NCBI GenBank assembly: GCA_029582265.1
Contig: CM055816.1
Span: 21,757,843 to 21,821,842, forward strand
Origin: Zoroaster sp. YZ-2022
Taxonomy: Eukaryota; Echinodermata; Asteroidea; Forcipulatida; Zoroasteridae
DNA: 64,000 nt
Reading direction: 5' to 3'
Below, one piece after another: positions 30,262 through 43,224 of this stretch; the first letter of the stretch is position 1; each line of letters begins with the position of its first letter. The notes under the pieces are model-generated. The model was not told where the DNA came from and searched no databases. It worked only from the letters and a program-made list of their open reading frames with translations. A program made the position numbers and the translations under genes.

Positions 30262-30508
30262 TGAAACAGTGTACGATTTACACACTATAGTTAAGTATTC
30301 TTCTACATTACATCAAAGAAAACAAATTGATTTGGCCTTTACACTTGTGCTGATTAGTTCACACCTCAACTGTCTGCAGTGACCAACAAATTATGCGGAA
30401 AGTGGTAACAGAACTACGTGCAGTGTGTTAGTTATGCTTGGCTAAAATATTATTGACTTTGCTGTCAGTAACTCTACGTAACAAAAGACTGTCGTAGCTG
30501 CTGTAAAA
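30262..30508. repeat. Family A copy, left part (split by LINE)
   Basis: Ends '...gctgctgtaaaa' at the LINE tail and resumes at about 33488 with 'tttagtattacaag'. The intact order is seen at 28245-28280. Confidence 0.8.
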
Positions 30509-33487
30509 GTTCAGTTCAGTTCTTTAATATTTTCCACACTTATCAAAATATACATTATGGATATAAGTAAACATACAATAATATTATAAGGGTTGTAGCA
30601 ATAATAATAGATGGATAATAATAATAAATAGTAATAAGATATAAAGAAATTAAATGCAAGTGGAAGTGGAAGGAGGCCCTTAAGAAGCAATGCTTGTCTA
30701 GTAAGGACCCCACAGATAAGTATAATAAACAAGACGAGTGAACAATTTTATGTATAGTAAAATATAGACATACAAACAAAACAAAGACAATCCTATGCAT
30801 GTCGTTATTAAAACCCAAGCCAAACCCTAGAGTCAATTAACCACTTACAGGTATTTACTCAACAAAAAGTCCTTAAATTTACGTTTGAAGAATATTAATG
30901 TAGGAGAAATTTTTAAATTACTATCTAGTGAATACCACAGCCTGGGACCTTCATGCTTAATTGTTCTATAGGAAAGTGTCGTACGGGCAAATGATTGATG
31001 AAATTCATTACATTGCCTTGTAAAATGATCGTGAACATTTTGATTTTTTGTAAATAAGGAACAAATTGAATGAGGAAGATTATTAGAATTAAGTTTATAC
31101 ATGAACATCCCAAGCTGTAGAAGATAAATGTCACTGATCTTAAGACTGTTATGTTTGTAAAATAAAGGGTCACAGTGAGCTAAGTAATCAGTATGATTAA
31201 TAATTCTAAAAGCTTTTTTTTGAAGGATCAATAGCCTGTTGATTTGAACTATTCCTGAATTTCCCCATGCTAGAATGCCATAATTAATATAGGGCAAAAT
31301 AAGTGCATTGTAGAGTGTAACCAGAACCTCCCCTGGAAAAAAATGCTTAAGCTTATTAATAATTCCAACATTTCTAGAAATAATTTTACATAAGTAATTA
31401 ACATGTTGTTTCCAAGAGAGGTCTTGGTCAATATGCAGACCTAAAAATTTAATACAATCAGTTCTAGGAATTTGATTATTGTCTATATAGATAATCTGAA
31501 GGGGATGAGTTACTTTCTTGCTGAATAACATAAAGTTAGTTTTTTTTAATATTGAGTGATAGCTTGTTGGCCTTAATCCAACTAGAGATATTATTGAGTT
31601 CTGAATTAACAGTATCAAAGAGTACATTCAAATTAGAATGAGTATAAAATAAATTACTGTCATCAGCAAAAAGAATAAATGATAGTAAGTTAGAGGATTT
31701 GTCAAAATCATTAATATAAATTGAAAATAACAGGGGTCCGAGGATTGATCCTTGTGGAACACCGTGGGAAATTTCTGCAAGAGAGGAGGCACAACCATTA
31801 ATGGAAACAAATTGATGGCGTTTAGTAAGGTAATTCCTGAACCACTCCAAGGCAATACCTCTAATGCCATAATGAGCCAATTTAGACAAAAGAATCTTAT
31901 GATTAACAGTATCGAATGCCTTGGAGAGATCCAGGAATATACCAAGTGTGTGAGAAGAATCATCAATACTGTTAGAAATTTTGTCAAGTAACTGCAGAAT
32001 TGCGTGAGAGGTTGAGTGTTTCTCACGAAAACCAAACTGAGAATCGGACAAAATATTGTGATTATCAAAAAATTTACTTGTACGTGTATAAACAATACGT
32101 TCTAAGATTTTAGAAAATGAAGTAAGAACGGAGATAGGCCTATAATTATTAACTTGTTGTGTGTCTCCACTCTTGAAGATTGGTGTGATCCTGGCAATCT
32201 TCATATCATCAGGCACAACTCCAGTAGACAGGGAAAGGTTCATAATGAAAGTAAGGGGCATGGATATTGCAAGGATCACAGATTTAATAAGAAAATTATT
32301 TACAAGATCATGACCTGAACTTGTTTTGTTAGTTAAATTGTTAACAATATCTAAAGTTTCCTGTTCAGTAACCGGAGCAAAGAAAATTGAGCTAGAATTA
32401 GAATTTAAAAGATAATCATGAAAGTTACGATCACTAAGAGGGATTTTATTGCTAAGATTATCACCAATGTTTGTAAAGTAAGTGTTAAAATGATCCGCTA
32501 TAAAATGTGAATTGTTAACCACAGCACCATTAACATCAATGGAAGACAATTTAGAAGGGGTTTTATTTTGTAATACACTGTTGATAATTTTCCAAGTGTT
32601 TTTTACATTACCCTTTTCTTTCTCCAACTGTTTGGCATAATACATACGCTTAGAGTTACGAATCACAGTAGTCAAGATATTTTTATAGCGTACATATATG
32701 GCACGATTAGGGTCAGTGGGATGAGAAGTAAATCTACGATACAGCTTATTTTTATGATGGATAGATTTACACATGCTTACAGAAATCCAAGGAGACTTGG
32801 GGATAAATTTACGAGACGAAGTCTTAAAGTTCTTCAAAGGAATATTCTTATCATGAAGTCTATTAAAAATATCCATAAATTTAGTAAAGGCCATGTTAAC
32901 ATCTAAGGTACAAAGAACATCTGACCAGTCACAGGAATTCAGATCATTTTTAAGATAATCAATATTTTCCATTGAGTAATTATGTGTAGGGACAGGTTTA
33001 GAGCTAGAGTGATTGGCATTGAATAAAAAGGAAGTGAATATAGGAAAATGATCGGAAATATCAGTTACAATAATACCAGATTTAGGAGGAGGTAAAATAT
33101 TCGTGAAAATATTATCGATGAGAGTGGCAGAGGATTGCGTGATCCTGGTTGGTTTATTAATAAGAGGTATGCAAGCTGAGGAGAAAATCAAATCCAAGAA
33201 TTCCTGTGGCTGGCTGCGATGATCACAATCAATCAGGTTTAGATTAAAATCACCAGAAATTAAACAAGACTTATTTTCGTTGGTTATACGTTGGATCAAG
33301 TTATGCAAACACGTTATAAAATCATTAAAATTAGCATTTGGGGGCTTATAAACAACACCTGCTATGATATTCTTATGTTTACAAGATATTATTTCTACAA
33401 AGTAACATTCAAGGGAGTCAACAGAAATGCTTAAATCCGACCTAGGTAAATAAGTTAGGTCAGAAGAAATATAAAGAGCTATTAGGG
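30509..33487 (-). mobile_element. 5'-truncated CR1/L2-like LINE inserted in repeat A
   Basis: A - strand element. Its 3' tail is a short (GAACT)n ('gttcagttcagttc' on the + strand at 30509). The 5' end lies within the endonuclease domain near 33487. It is nested in family A: flanks 'gctgctgtaaaa' and 'tttagtattac' are contiguous, apart from 11 bp, in the unoccupied copy at 28245-28280. Confidence 0.9.
30842..33487 (-). pseudogene. LINE endonuclease-reverse transcriptase polyprotein, truncated and frameshifted
   Basis: Translating from about 33487, the endonuclease C-terminal part comes first (AGVVYKPPNANFNDF, SGDFNLNLIDCDH, PTRITQSSATLIDNIF). Then reverse transcriptase motifs: [62 protein letters not shown] and the catalytic FADDS. 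The first frame is open to about 31536; the rest (GLHIDQDLSWKQHV, LPYINYGILAWGN, VHDHFTRQCNEFH) is in another frame to 30842. The switch falls at an A8 run on the - strand near 31540-31548, a typical slippage site. The product would nick target DNA and copy its RNA; this copy is dead for lack of its 5' half. The family (CR1/L2-like) is judged from motif style. Confidence 0.92.
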
Positions 33488-33905
33488 ATATTTAGTATTA
33501 CAAGTCAACAAGTGAGATGGAGAAAATTATTGATTTACACAATCATATCTGTCTTGCCTCTTCTTTTTTTCAATTACTATGCAATATTAAGTATTTTCAG
33601 AGACCAAAACACAAAGGTTAGCAACAACAACAAATCTAAAAGCTCTTTTCTACCGTTATACAACTTTGTTGTACACCAAATTGAAACTACACCTGAAATT
33701 TACAAATTATTTGCTCATTACCATCAGGGAAAATCATATTTAATTGTAAATGTATTGTAATGTGCTGTCACCCCCGATCCACCCTTGACTGAAGTAAATA
33801 TCCCACCCATGCCTGGGGGTGTGGGGTAGCACAATTATATAAAATATTTCCTGTTGACACCTCATTAGACTTTGACTAGATATGGAATTATAATTCGTCG
33901 TTGTC
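33488..33905. repeat. Family A copy, right part, then unassigned
   Basis: 'tttagtattacaagtcaaca' to about 33740 continues family A. The remainder is unassigned. Confidence 0.7.
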
Positions 33906-33913
33906 TTGTAATG

Positions 33914-33949
33914 TTAATAATAATAATAACAACAACAACAACAACAACA

Positions 33950-33980
<31 letters not shown>

Positions 33981-33981
33981 T
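33914..33981. repeat. Compound trinucleotide microsatellite
   Basis: (TAA)n passes into (CAA)n and then (CGA)n, a succession of single-base changes in the unit. Confidence 0.95.
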
Positions 33982-34114
33982 AAGGATTTATAACGTACAC
34001 GTCTCCACCAAAAAGGTGCTCTAGGCGCCGTACAAGAGAACACAATTTTTGTTTTAAATATTGTGTTACACATGTATTTAAATATTGTGTTACACATATG
34101 TTTGTATGGAAATG

Positions 34115-36470
34115 TACGATTGAATTATTACATTATTGTTTTACCCAATTGAACCATTATTGGCCACTGTGTATTGTTTTCCCCTCAAACACATCAGCCA
34201 TAGTCACGTTCCCTATCTACAGGCGGTATCGTTATGATTGGAACCATCACATGGTAAGAAACCTGTCTACTGGTTCAGTTGTACATGTGCCTCATTCTGA
34301 TTCTCATAGACTTGTGTACAGGAAAGCAATGGTGGCTACGGTTCATTAATTAAAAGTCTATTACACCTGTAGGATGGAATGATTCGGTTAATTGACAAGA
34401 GATTTTGTTGAATTTGAGAATGGTTAGTGATAAGGCCCATCATATCAGTTATTCTGACATACGTAGTCCTTAAAATAATAATTATTTGTTGTTTTCTTGT
34501 ATTATTGTGATTTGTGTAAATCATGTAGTTCGTTATTTTGCAGTTTTGATTATATATATTAAGATTAATTTAACATGCATTTTAAATTATTCCTTTAATT
34601 TGCCCACACTTAAGGGGACAACAAAATCGTACACGTATGATATATTTATTATTAAATTAATATAATTATGAATGTGCATGAAGCTTGTTCGAGCAGGGAC
34701 CCTATATTCATAATGTTATAGGCACAGTAAACGTTAAACTCACATAATGACATGTACACAAGATAAGTAAGACAATGTTACCCATATTAACAAAGAATCT
34801 TATTCATATTATAAATACTTTCTTAGTAATTGAGTCTTTAATTTATGTTTCAATTAAAATACTGAATATTTTTAAAAGGTAATTTCAGAGAATTGCACAA
34901 CTTGGAGACCTTCATGTTCAATTTCTTTGAGTAAGAGTGGTTGGAGGAAATGATTAATGTTAGTCGTCAAATTGCCTGGTAAATAGTCATATACACTTAA
35001 CTACAACAATATTGAACATGGAGCAAATATAACCGGGCAATTTATTTGTATAACGTTGAAGAAGATATATGTTATTTAATACACAAGTAAATTATAATGA
35101 AAAATTATAATGGAAACACACAACACAGAGTTGGCCGAATGTAAATTCATGATGGATTTAATATTTTTTGTCTTAAAGGTAGGTTACTAAACTGGATTAA
35201 AAAAATAATTCAAAAATACCCAAATGGTTAAATTGTAATGTACAACTTAGTTGGTATAAAGCTGATAATGGAATCAATCTTCACAATAAACTATTTAGTC
35301 TGAGGAACTGCCATTTTTAAGTAAGATATTATTTCCAAAACGTTTTTCATTTAACTATGAATGTATTAAACAAAATTAAAATCGAAATGATTCACAGAGA
35401 AGCAGTTTTGCCAACATTATATAAATAGTGTTGTTCCATCCCTTCAACATTGCATATAATGAATCTATCCTAAACTTTCATATCCAGGCCTGAGAATTGC
35501 AAGTAAAATGTGACAAATGAATGCCAATTGATAAAATTGAATTATTGATCAATCGTTTGCGACTGGTTCTTTTGAAATTGAATGAACTTAACGACACTTT
35601 CAATTGGAACGTACTTATTTTATCAGTGAGTTGGGTTAAATGAAGATAGAATGATCAACTTATGAATTTGAATGTATCTTTTTGCTGATTGAATGATAAT
35701 GGAAAGGAGCATTCATTTTCATATCAAATTGAATGAGTCCGGTATCAAATTGAATGCATTTTTTTAAATTCATCTGGAAACCTATAATGAAATGGATAAA
35801 GTGAACCCCTTAACTGTGATGCTCATGGATCTTCATGTAGGGTATACATTTATTTTAATATCATGATCCATCCTCTCACTGAGTCTTTTGTATTGTAGAT
35901 TAACATTCATTTCATTTAGGATTTCCAAATATTTATTTACTTCACAATGTATTTCCAAAGAATTTGCATTCTGGTAAAATTAATTATTGTGCTTACAAAT
36001 GAAGAAGGGCAATAAAATTGTTCTTCCATTAATAAATTAAATGTTTATTCATTTCTTGTTGAAATAAACAAAATTCACATTATGTCATTGAAAATAGGTT
36101 TTTAGAGCCCGACGTTCACCTGAACTTGCATTTTGTAATTCAATTCAATTATTGAAGCCATGGAAAATAAACAGTTTTCTGTTGGTATTTTCCTGAACCT
36201 TTCCAAGGCTTTTGACACTGTAAATCATGACATTCTTATTTCTAACTTAGAGAATTACGGTGTGCGTGGATTTCGCCTTGGATTGGTTCAGGAGTTATTT
36301 ATCACACAGTTTGTTTCCTTTAACTCTCTCTTGATCCATACATTTCATGCGGAGTTCCCCAAGGCAGTGTGTTAGGTCCCTTATTGTTTATTATGTATAT
36401 TAATGATATTTGTAATTCATCAAAAATGATATCCTTTTGTTTATTTGCTGATGATACAAGTTTAATTTAT
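34115..36470. repeat. Segmental duplication copy 1 (pairs with 49735-53650)
   Basis: 34120-34480 matches 49735-49991 plus 50917-51005. 34560-36470 matches 51770-53650. Modules inside include 'gaagcttgttcgagcaggga' (also 41050, 44030, 46215), an array-related block at 35398-35465 and the 'gatgctcatggatcttcatg' block. Fragments of LINE-like frames occur (for example near 35340-35400), but none is intact. Confidence 0.85.
36150..36468 (+). pseudogene. LINE reverse transcriptase fragment
   Basis: The frame reads [27 protein letters not shown], then after frame changes the equivalents of PQGSVLGPLL and the FADDT catalytic word (36448-36462). A 5'- and 3'-truncated CR1/L2-type copy. The paralogous copy at 53330-53650 has the same segment with an extra deletion. 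Confidence 0.85.
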
Positions 36471-36792
36471 CTAGCGCACTGAACTCAAGTTCTGGTGTTG
36501 CCAGCAGCAGAGTGTGGGTTCGAGCCCCGGCCGTGACACCTGTGTCCTTGAGCAAGACACTTAACCATAATTGCTTCTCTCCACCCAGGGGTTAAATGGG
36601 TACCTGTGAAGGCAGAGATGGTTTGCTCTATATGCGCTAGAAATGGCAGCAATTGAGCTGTATACTCCCCAGGGAGCTGAGATGGTTTCAGGAATGATTT
36701 ATGAGCCTTATGAGCCTTATGAGCAGGGATAATAATATAATGCGCCTTGAGCGCCACTTAGTTGGTGGATACGTGCGCTATATAAATCTATA

Positions 36793-36834
<42 letters not shown>
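36471..36834 (+). mobile_element. tRNA-derived SINE with Nin-DC-like central domain
   Basis: The head has B-box GGTTCGAGCCC (36517-36527). The centre has 'tgtccttgagcaagacactt' and 'tctccacccaggggttaaat', the words I associate with the conserved Nin-DC SINE domain of many metazoans. The tail ends 'gtgcgctatataaatctata' then (ATT)n at 36793-36834. It interrupts the reverse transcriptase fragment and is absent from the paralogous copy at 53650. Confidence 0.8.
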
Positions 36835-36879
36835 CTCGTGTTTTAAACACTGAGCTAGTTAAAATAAGTAATTGGCTGT

Positions 36880-38600
36880 CACAAATCGGGCAAATATATG
36901 GTTACATATCGTTTCAAATTGAACATCGGCGTTTTCTCAGCCTGCCAGCGCTGCAAGCGTCAGTCCGGGCACCGGGGAACCCCGGAGACCTAGCTCGGCT
37001 TTGCCGAAGCCGTTTACGTACACTGGTTACAGTGTGTGAAACTACCACCCTGTCTATGGATGCAGGTGTGATGAATGGTTTGGGAAGACTCCTTTTAATT
37101 ATTTAACTACCCAAACTTCCCCTTGTGGAAAATGTATTTAATTTGTTGATTTCGTTATCCCTCTGAATAATTTTTAATAAATAAATTAATAAATTAAATG
37201 TTAATTAATTTCTTGTTGAATGAAAAGTTGATCTCATGTTTATTTCTTGATCTGGTGCTTATAGATAGCATACATACAATTAACAAGTAACTTGTTCTTT
37301 GTTTCAAATTGAACACCAGCGTTTTCTCACCCTGCCAGCGTGGCAAGAGCCAGTCCGGACACCGGGACGGGAACACTGGAGGCCTCCCTCGAATATACTC
37401 ACATGTGTATGCACGTGTATTTGTATATACGTGTTTATACATATACGTGCACACGAAGAAACACGCACATGCCTCGGAATTTTCTGTTTCAGATACGAAT
37501 AGCTCATAAATATTATGCCTTGATATATCAATTGATTGGGCAGATATTGCAGTCCTCGCCAAAGATAATTACGTTGATTACATCGGGACAGCTAAATGAG
37601 ACGTGTGTTAAGTTATAAAGGTGTTTATATTTCTTTATTGTGAACAAGGTAACACATAAGACTAGAGATGTGTCTCTTTTTGAACAGACCTCAGAGCTGT
37701 TCTGAGTTTTCTTGACTAATTTGTTTTTTTAGGTATGAGTGTAAGTGACATGTTCATTAACACATCAAAAGAGTGAAATGTAAGTTTTTTTTTAAAAGTA
37801 TGTTATAAATATGTAATTTGACACATTATGACGTAATAATTATGTAACTTCAGAATTAGCAAATATTCGTATTTCATACTTCTTAAGTCTCGTCGCGATC
37901 GGACGTTGTTAGTATTGATAAATAGCACATGCCCTATTGATGATGTAATGATGACGCGTGCAAACGAAATGTGTCACTTTTAGAAGTGAGTCTATTCTGA
38001 AAAATACAGACGACGTTTACAAGTCAGATTTAATTAAGTCTAATATGAATGTTATATACGAACAAAACAAACCAAACTTGAGCCACCAATAATTATGTTG
38101 ACAGTGTTAATCCATTACACCTCCACCAGTGTCATTGTAGAGAGTATGATACTGACTCAGCCTGTACGTACAATAGGGACACCTACAAAATATATACAGG
38201 TATGTATACATAGGCTATCTGTATATTACTCTATTTTATAACAAGCTAAACTATATGTCAATACCTTACTGTGAAATATATACAGGTATGTATACATATC
38301 TGCACATTACTCTTTTTTTTATAACAAGCTAAACTACATGTCAGTACCTAACTATAGAATATATACAGGTATGTATACATATCTGCATATTACTCTATTT
38401 TATAACAAGCTAAACTATGTCAATACCTAACTATAGAATATTATACAGGTATGTATACATGCCTGTATATATTCCGTAAGTGCTCCTGCTAAAAATTATG
38501 CCAAATTATTGTGGTTTACTATACTTTATTAATAACAAAAATCGCATCCTCTCTAGTGATCCTCAGGTTGCTGCTTCCAAGGTTGTCTTTTATTTATTTA
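36880..38600. repeat. Repeat family E, copy 2
   Basis: Near-identical to 53680-54985 over 36880-38165. From 38190 to 38470 it carries a local tandem expansion of about 83 bp ('acaggtatgtatacat' at 38196, 38282, 38365 and 38445) that the other copies have once. Confidence 0.85.
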
Positions 38601-38696
38601 TTTCTGATATTTTTATCACGGTAACCCATTCACATTACATGAGGTCCTCCACGTGACCCTGAGAATAAAAATGTAATTCAAAAGATAAAAGTGATC

Positions 38697-41042
38697 AATT
38701 AATATTAATAAAGATTAATTAGATAAATATCTAATTCAGTTACAAACAAACCCACTGTGGTAAGAAATACATAAGTGAAATAAAACATTATATACATTGT
38801 AAAAAGGTACTTGAGTTGATAGAGATAATCAAATGTTCCTAAAGTTCCTTGCGCTTCATGTGTTGGTTGTATTATTTGTTTAGTGCCTGGTGTAATTGCT
38901 GCATAGGTTTTTACCACATGAAATGCCTGAATCGTATAGAAGTATTACTCTAACTCTCGGTTTATTATTCAACGTGTCCAAATCGAGCGACGCAACACAC
39001 CTCATCCGTCGATCGGGAAAATAGGTCTATACACTGGTTTCAGGTTTGTTGTTTGTGTACGATCGTTTGGCCATCGAGAGGATAGGAAATGGGGGACCGG
39101 GGATGGCTTTACAATAGTTTTACTCCCTGATATTATAGGTTTCCCCGGCCAAGTTCGTCAATTTAGCAGCCAATGTCAACGCAGCGTCAATCAATTTCAC
39201 ACGAAACCAATTGTTGCACAAAATCATCATTCAATTTGTTTAAACGAACATTCAATTTATTTTCATGGCAACAAATAATTCAAGAAAGACCAAAGTGGAA
39301 TTTGGTATGGATGGAGAAAAAATTCAAGATGAAAAAAGTTAAGAGATTTTAACTTTAAATTTTTATGTACCAAATATTGCCTACTCATCAACTGTTATGC
39401 AAATGGAATTAAAAGATGTGCCCTATGTGTAACGCTATCAATGATTACAAGCACGCATTTGCTTTTTGCAAACACACAACCGAATTTTGGAACCGATTTA
39501 TTATTTTTGTCAGCTCTCGAACCGATTATCAAATTCAACTGCCATCAGTGATTGACATATTAACATCAGGTCTATATAATGGAATTATCAACACAATTGT
39601 TACTCTTGTTTTATTTTGTATATTTAAAGCAAGGTTAATAGCTTACAATGAAAATAAATGGATAGACATTTTCAAACTTTTCAAAAAGAAATATCATGGA
39701 GAGTACAAACAAGGAATAATCTTTTCCCATTTGCTTTGGTAACATAAGTTTTACCATTTTTGTTATATGTGATGTTTGTATATTATGTTGTGTGAAATTA
39801 TGAATCGAAATAAAAGGAATTGCGAAGTTCCATCTGGGAAAAATAATTGCAGTCAATTATTGCATTGTGGTTTGTTTGACTTCTGTTCATCACAGCACAC
39901 TACAATACAATTACAATTAAATATAATTTTCCCTGATAGTAATCAGCAAATACTTTGTAAATCTCAGATGTAGTATTAATTTGATGTACAATAAAGTTGT
40001 ATAATGACAGAAAATAGGTTTCAGGTTTGTTCTACTAGCTAAAGCAGTACCCTTTTTGAGTTTGTTTTAAACACATGTGAGTGTTTTGGTCCCGTAAAAT
40101 ACTCAATATTATATTAGCATATTACATTAGCATATCTCACTTGTTGAATTGTAATACTAAACAACCTTGATATTTCACAGCAGCTACGACAGTCTTTATT
40201 TGGCAATCACGATTGGTTTTTAATCAATATTTCCCTCCATCTCCCATATTGACTCGTAAAATATTTAATATTAAACAATCTTGGCATTGACTCAACAGCT
40301 ACGACAGTCTTTTGTTTTTGTAGAGTTACTGACAGCAAAGTCAATATTTATCAATTTGGTCATTTTAGCCAAGTATGGCTACCACTGCGTGTTGTTCCAT
40401 TTACCCTTTCCACTTCATTTATTGCTTGCTGCAACCAGTTGAGGTGTGAATTGTAAATCGTACACTATAGAAGGGTACCATCACTTTTTTAATTCAAGAC
40501 ATTTTCATATAAAAATACTTAGATGAGCTGTGTTTATCAAATCTGTTTTTTTTCTTGCTAACTGTGCTCTCGAATAGTCATATTGTAAAGCCATCCCGGT
40601 CCCTCACCGTCCATTTCCTATCCTCTCGATGGCCAAACGATCGTACACAAACAACAAACCTCAAATCCCTCCACCTGATGAGCAAAGTGAGTCAGTGTAT
40701 AGACCTATTTTCCCAATCGACGGATGAGGTGTGTTAGGTCACTCGATTTGGACACGTTGAATAATAAACCGAGAGTTAGAGTAATACTTCTATACTATTC
40801 AGGCATTTCATGTGGTAAAAACCTATACACCAAATACACCAGGCACTAAACAAATAATACAACCAACACACATGAAGGACAAGGACTTTACAATAATTGG
40901 GAACATTTGATTATCTCTATCAACTCAAGTACCTTTTTACAATGTACATAATGTTTTATTTCACTTTTGTATTTCTTACGACAGTGGGTTTTGTTTGTAA
41001 CTGAATTAGCTATTTATCTAATTAATCTTTATTGATATTAAT
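38697..41042. repeat. Large inverted repeat, arms ~420-460 bp
   Basis: The left arm 38697-39113 and right arm 40580-41042 are reverse complements with modest divergence ('gtacttgagttgatagagat' versus 'atctctatcaactcaagtac'; 'ccatcgagaggataggaaat' versus 'atttcctatcctctcgatgg'). The ~1.47-kb centre holds a LINE remnant (39340-39742) and an inverted family A copy (39978-40545). No target duplication identified. Confidence 0.88.
39340..39742 (+). pseudogene. LINE C-terminal zinc-binding-like remnant
   Basis: Reads CPMCNAINDYKHAFAFCKH then EFWNRFIIFVSS: a CxxC...H...C layout like the zinc-ribbon region C-terminal of some LINE reverse transcriptases (zf-RVT type). 39115-39760 recurs inverted at 54990-55640. 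No catalytic part is present. Confidence 0.65.
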
Positions 41043-41229
41043 TATGAATATACATGAAGCTTATTCGAGCAGGGACCCTATATTCATAATGTTATTGGCA
41101 CAGTAAACGTTAAACTCCCATAAGGACATGTACACAAGATAAGAAAGACAATGTTACCCATATTAACAAAGAATCTTATTCATACTGTGAATACTTAGTA
41201 AATAATGAGTCCTGTATTCTACAGGTGTT

Positions 41230-41405
41230 CCTCCAATGGCGGATCAAAGGGGGCATGTGCCCCCTCTGGAAAAATCAACCATATACCCAAAATTCCAAAT
41301 ATAACATATATTTCCAAATGTTGGGGTTTGTGAACCCCCTTAAGGTTGTGGTCCCCTCTTTATCACCTTGTGCCCCCTTTTCTGCTACCCTGGATTCGCC
41401 CATGT
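41230..41405. mobile_element. Short hAT-like MITE
   Basis: The left end 'caatggcggatcaaaggg' and the reverse complement of the right end 'catgggcgaatccaggg' are similar, in the hAT terminal style. A possible decayed 8-bp duplication (gttcctcc/gttccact). No coding capacity. Confidence 0.55.
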
Positions 41406-41856
41406 TCCACTATGCTGACATGATCAGTGCATGTCGCACTTCATTCTGACATCATCTAGTTTGCCTCAAAGTAAAAGTTGATCATCAACATTAAACCCAC
41501 GAGGCAAACTGACTTCAGGTACACAAATCGACCCAGCATGACAATCAACCCGTGCCACGGATTAACAATCGTTACTATGTCGGTCACGGGCTTGGCTTTT
41601 ACGCAGGTGGCGTTAACGATTTTTTATGACCACAACTGGATTGGATGTACGCTATTGGCGAGCTAAAACAACAAAGGGTGGGCAGGGACTATGGCCATAA
41701 CTGGATTGGATGTGGCGAGCTAAAACAACAAAGGGTGAGCGGGGACTATGGCCATAACTGGATTGGATGTAGGCTATTGGAGAATGACAAGCCAAACCAA
41801 CAAATCCATGCAAAACCGATGTTTGGAGTTAATTAAGTTAGGTGTCTGCAGATGAT

Positions 41857-42305
41857 TGCAATAATTTGGGGTCTGGGCCCCATCGCTAAGTTAATAATTT
41901 GGGGTCTGGGCCCCATCGCTAAGTTAATAATTTGGGGTCTGGGCCCCATCGCTAAGTTAATAATTTGGTGTCTGGCCCCCATCGCTAAGTTAATAATTTG
42001 GTGTCTGAGCCCCCATCGCTAAGTTAATAATTTGGTGTCTGAGCCCCCCATCGCTAAGTTAATAATTTGGTGTCTGAGCCCCCATCGCTAAGTTAATAAT
42101 TTGGTGTCTGAGCCCCCATCGCTAACTTAATAATTTGGTGTCTGAGCCCCCATCGCTAACTTAATAATTTGGTGTCTGAGCCCCCATCGCTAAGTTAATA
42201 ATTTGGTGTCTGGGCCTCATCGCTAAGTTAATCATTTGGTGTCTCGGCCTCCATCGCTAAGTTAATAATTTGGTGTCTGAGTCCCCATCGCTAAGTTAAC
42301 AATTT
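41857..42305. repeat. 33-35-bp minisatellite, about 13 units
   Basis: Units 'ataatttggtgtctgagccc' plus 'ccatcgctaagtta'. The homologous places in copies 2 and 3 (44409-44452 and 46596-46640) have a single unit, so the array expanded in copy 1 only. Confidence 0.95.
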
Positions 42306-43224
42306 CAATGGAGCCTTAACAGTGCCAAAATGAAAGGTCCCATATTTTGAATCAGACCTTCTTTTACTGTTTACAGCCGCACTAATGAGGGACAGTATTG
42401 CAATTACCGTTATTATAATATATTGACTACTGAAGGTAATACAGTTTTTGACACAATCTGGTAGTTATTTGTACCAGTCTCCAAGGAATTGTTGTTCTTC
42501 TATTTTAGAAACCTGTGCACACTGTCGATAGGGTATATTGTGTATGATTACAATATCTATTCATTGCAACAATTATACTCTGTATACAGTTTGTTTTTCA
42601 AGGACCAGAAATTTCAAGTTGCTTTTTTTTTTTTTTTTTTTTTGTTTTTGTTTGTTTCTTTGTTTTTATTATAGAAACCTGTGCACCGGTGCTGATTGGG
42701 TATATTGTATATGAACATAATAGCACGTAATGATTTTAATTAGACCTATTCATTGCACCAATCATACTGTGTATAAGGAATCAGCCAGCGTCATGGCACT
42801 CGATACAAACTGAGCACTTGAGCAGTTTCTAATTAGGCCTAACTATAGCCTAACTGATGAACTTGGATATTCTTGAGTATGGATAATAGTCAAACAATTT
42901 AGTCTGAGGAGCTGTAATTTTTAAGAAAGAAATGATTGCCAATAAAATTGTATTACCAAAATTTGATGATAACTTTAATAGAATGTATTTAAACAAAATA
43001 TGATTCAAAGAGAAACAGTTTTGTCAACATTTTACAACTGTTGTTTTCTATCCCATCCCTTCAACAGTTCATATAATGTTTGATTGTCCAGTTGACATTG
43101 TATTATTCTTATTCAAATTAATTCACCAATGATGGAACGTATTGTTTTGTTACCACCCCTCTGCAGATCAATCTTGGGGTTGACTGACAATTTTGTACAC
43201 CTAGTTTTCATTGTGTTTTAACGG

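Noticed and set aside
29921..30382. Open frames of Cys/Tyr, Ile/Val or Leu only, in three phases
   Set aside because: Direct products of the (TTATTG)n array.
34098..34349. Small conserved frame shared with 49735-49960
   Set aside because: Conservation is due to the segmental duplication. Indels shift the frame between the copies.
41857..42305. CRISPR-like repeat array
   Set aside because: Units are contiguous with no unique spacers and the genome is eukaryotic. It is a minisatellite.
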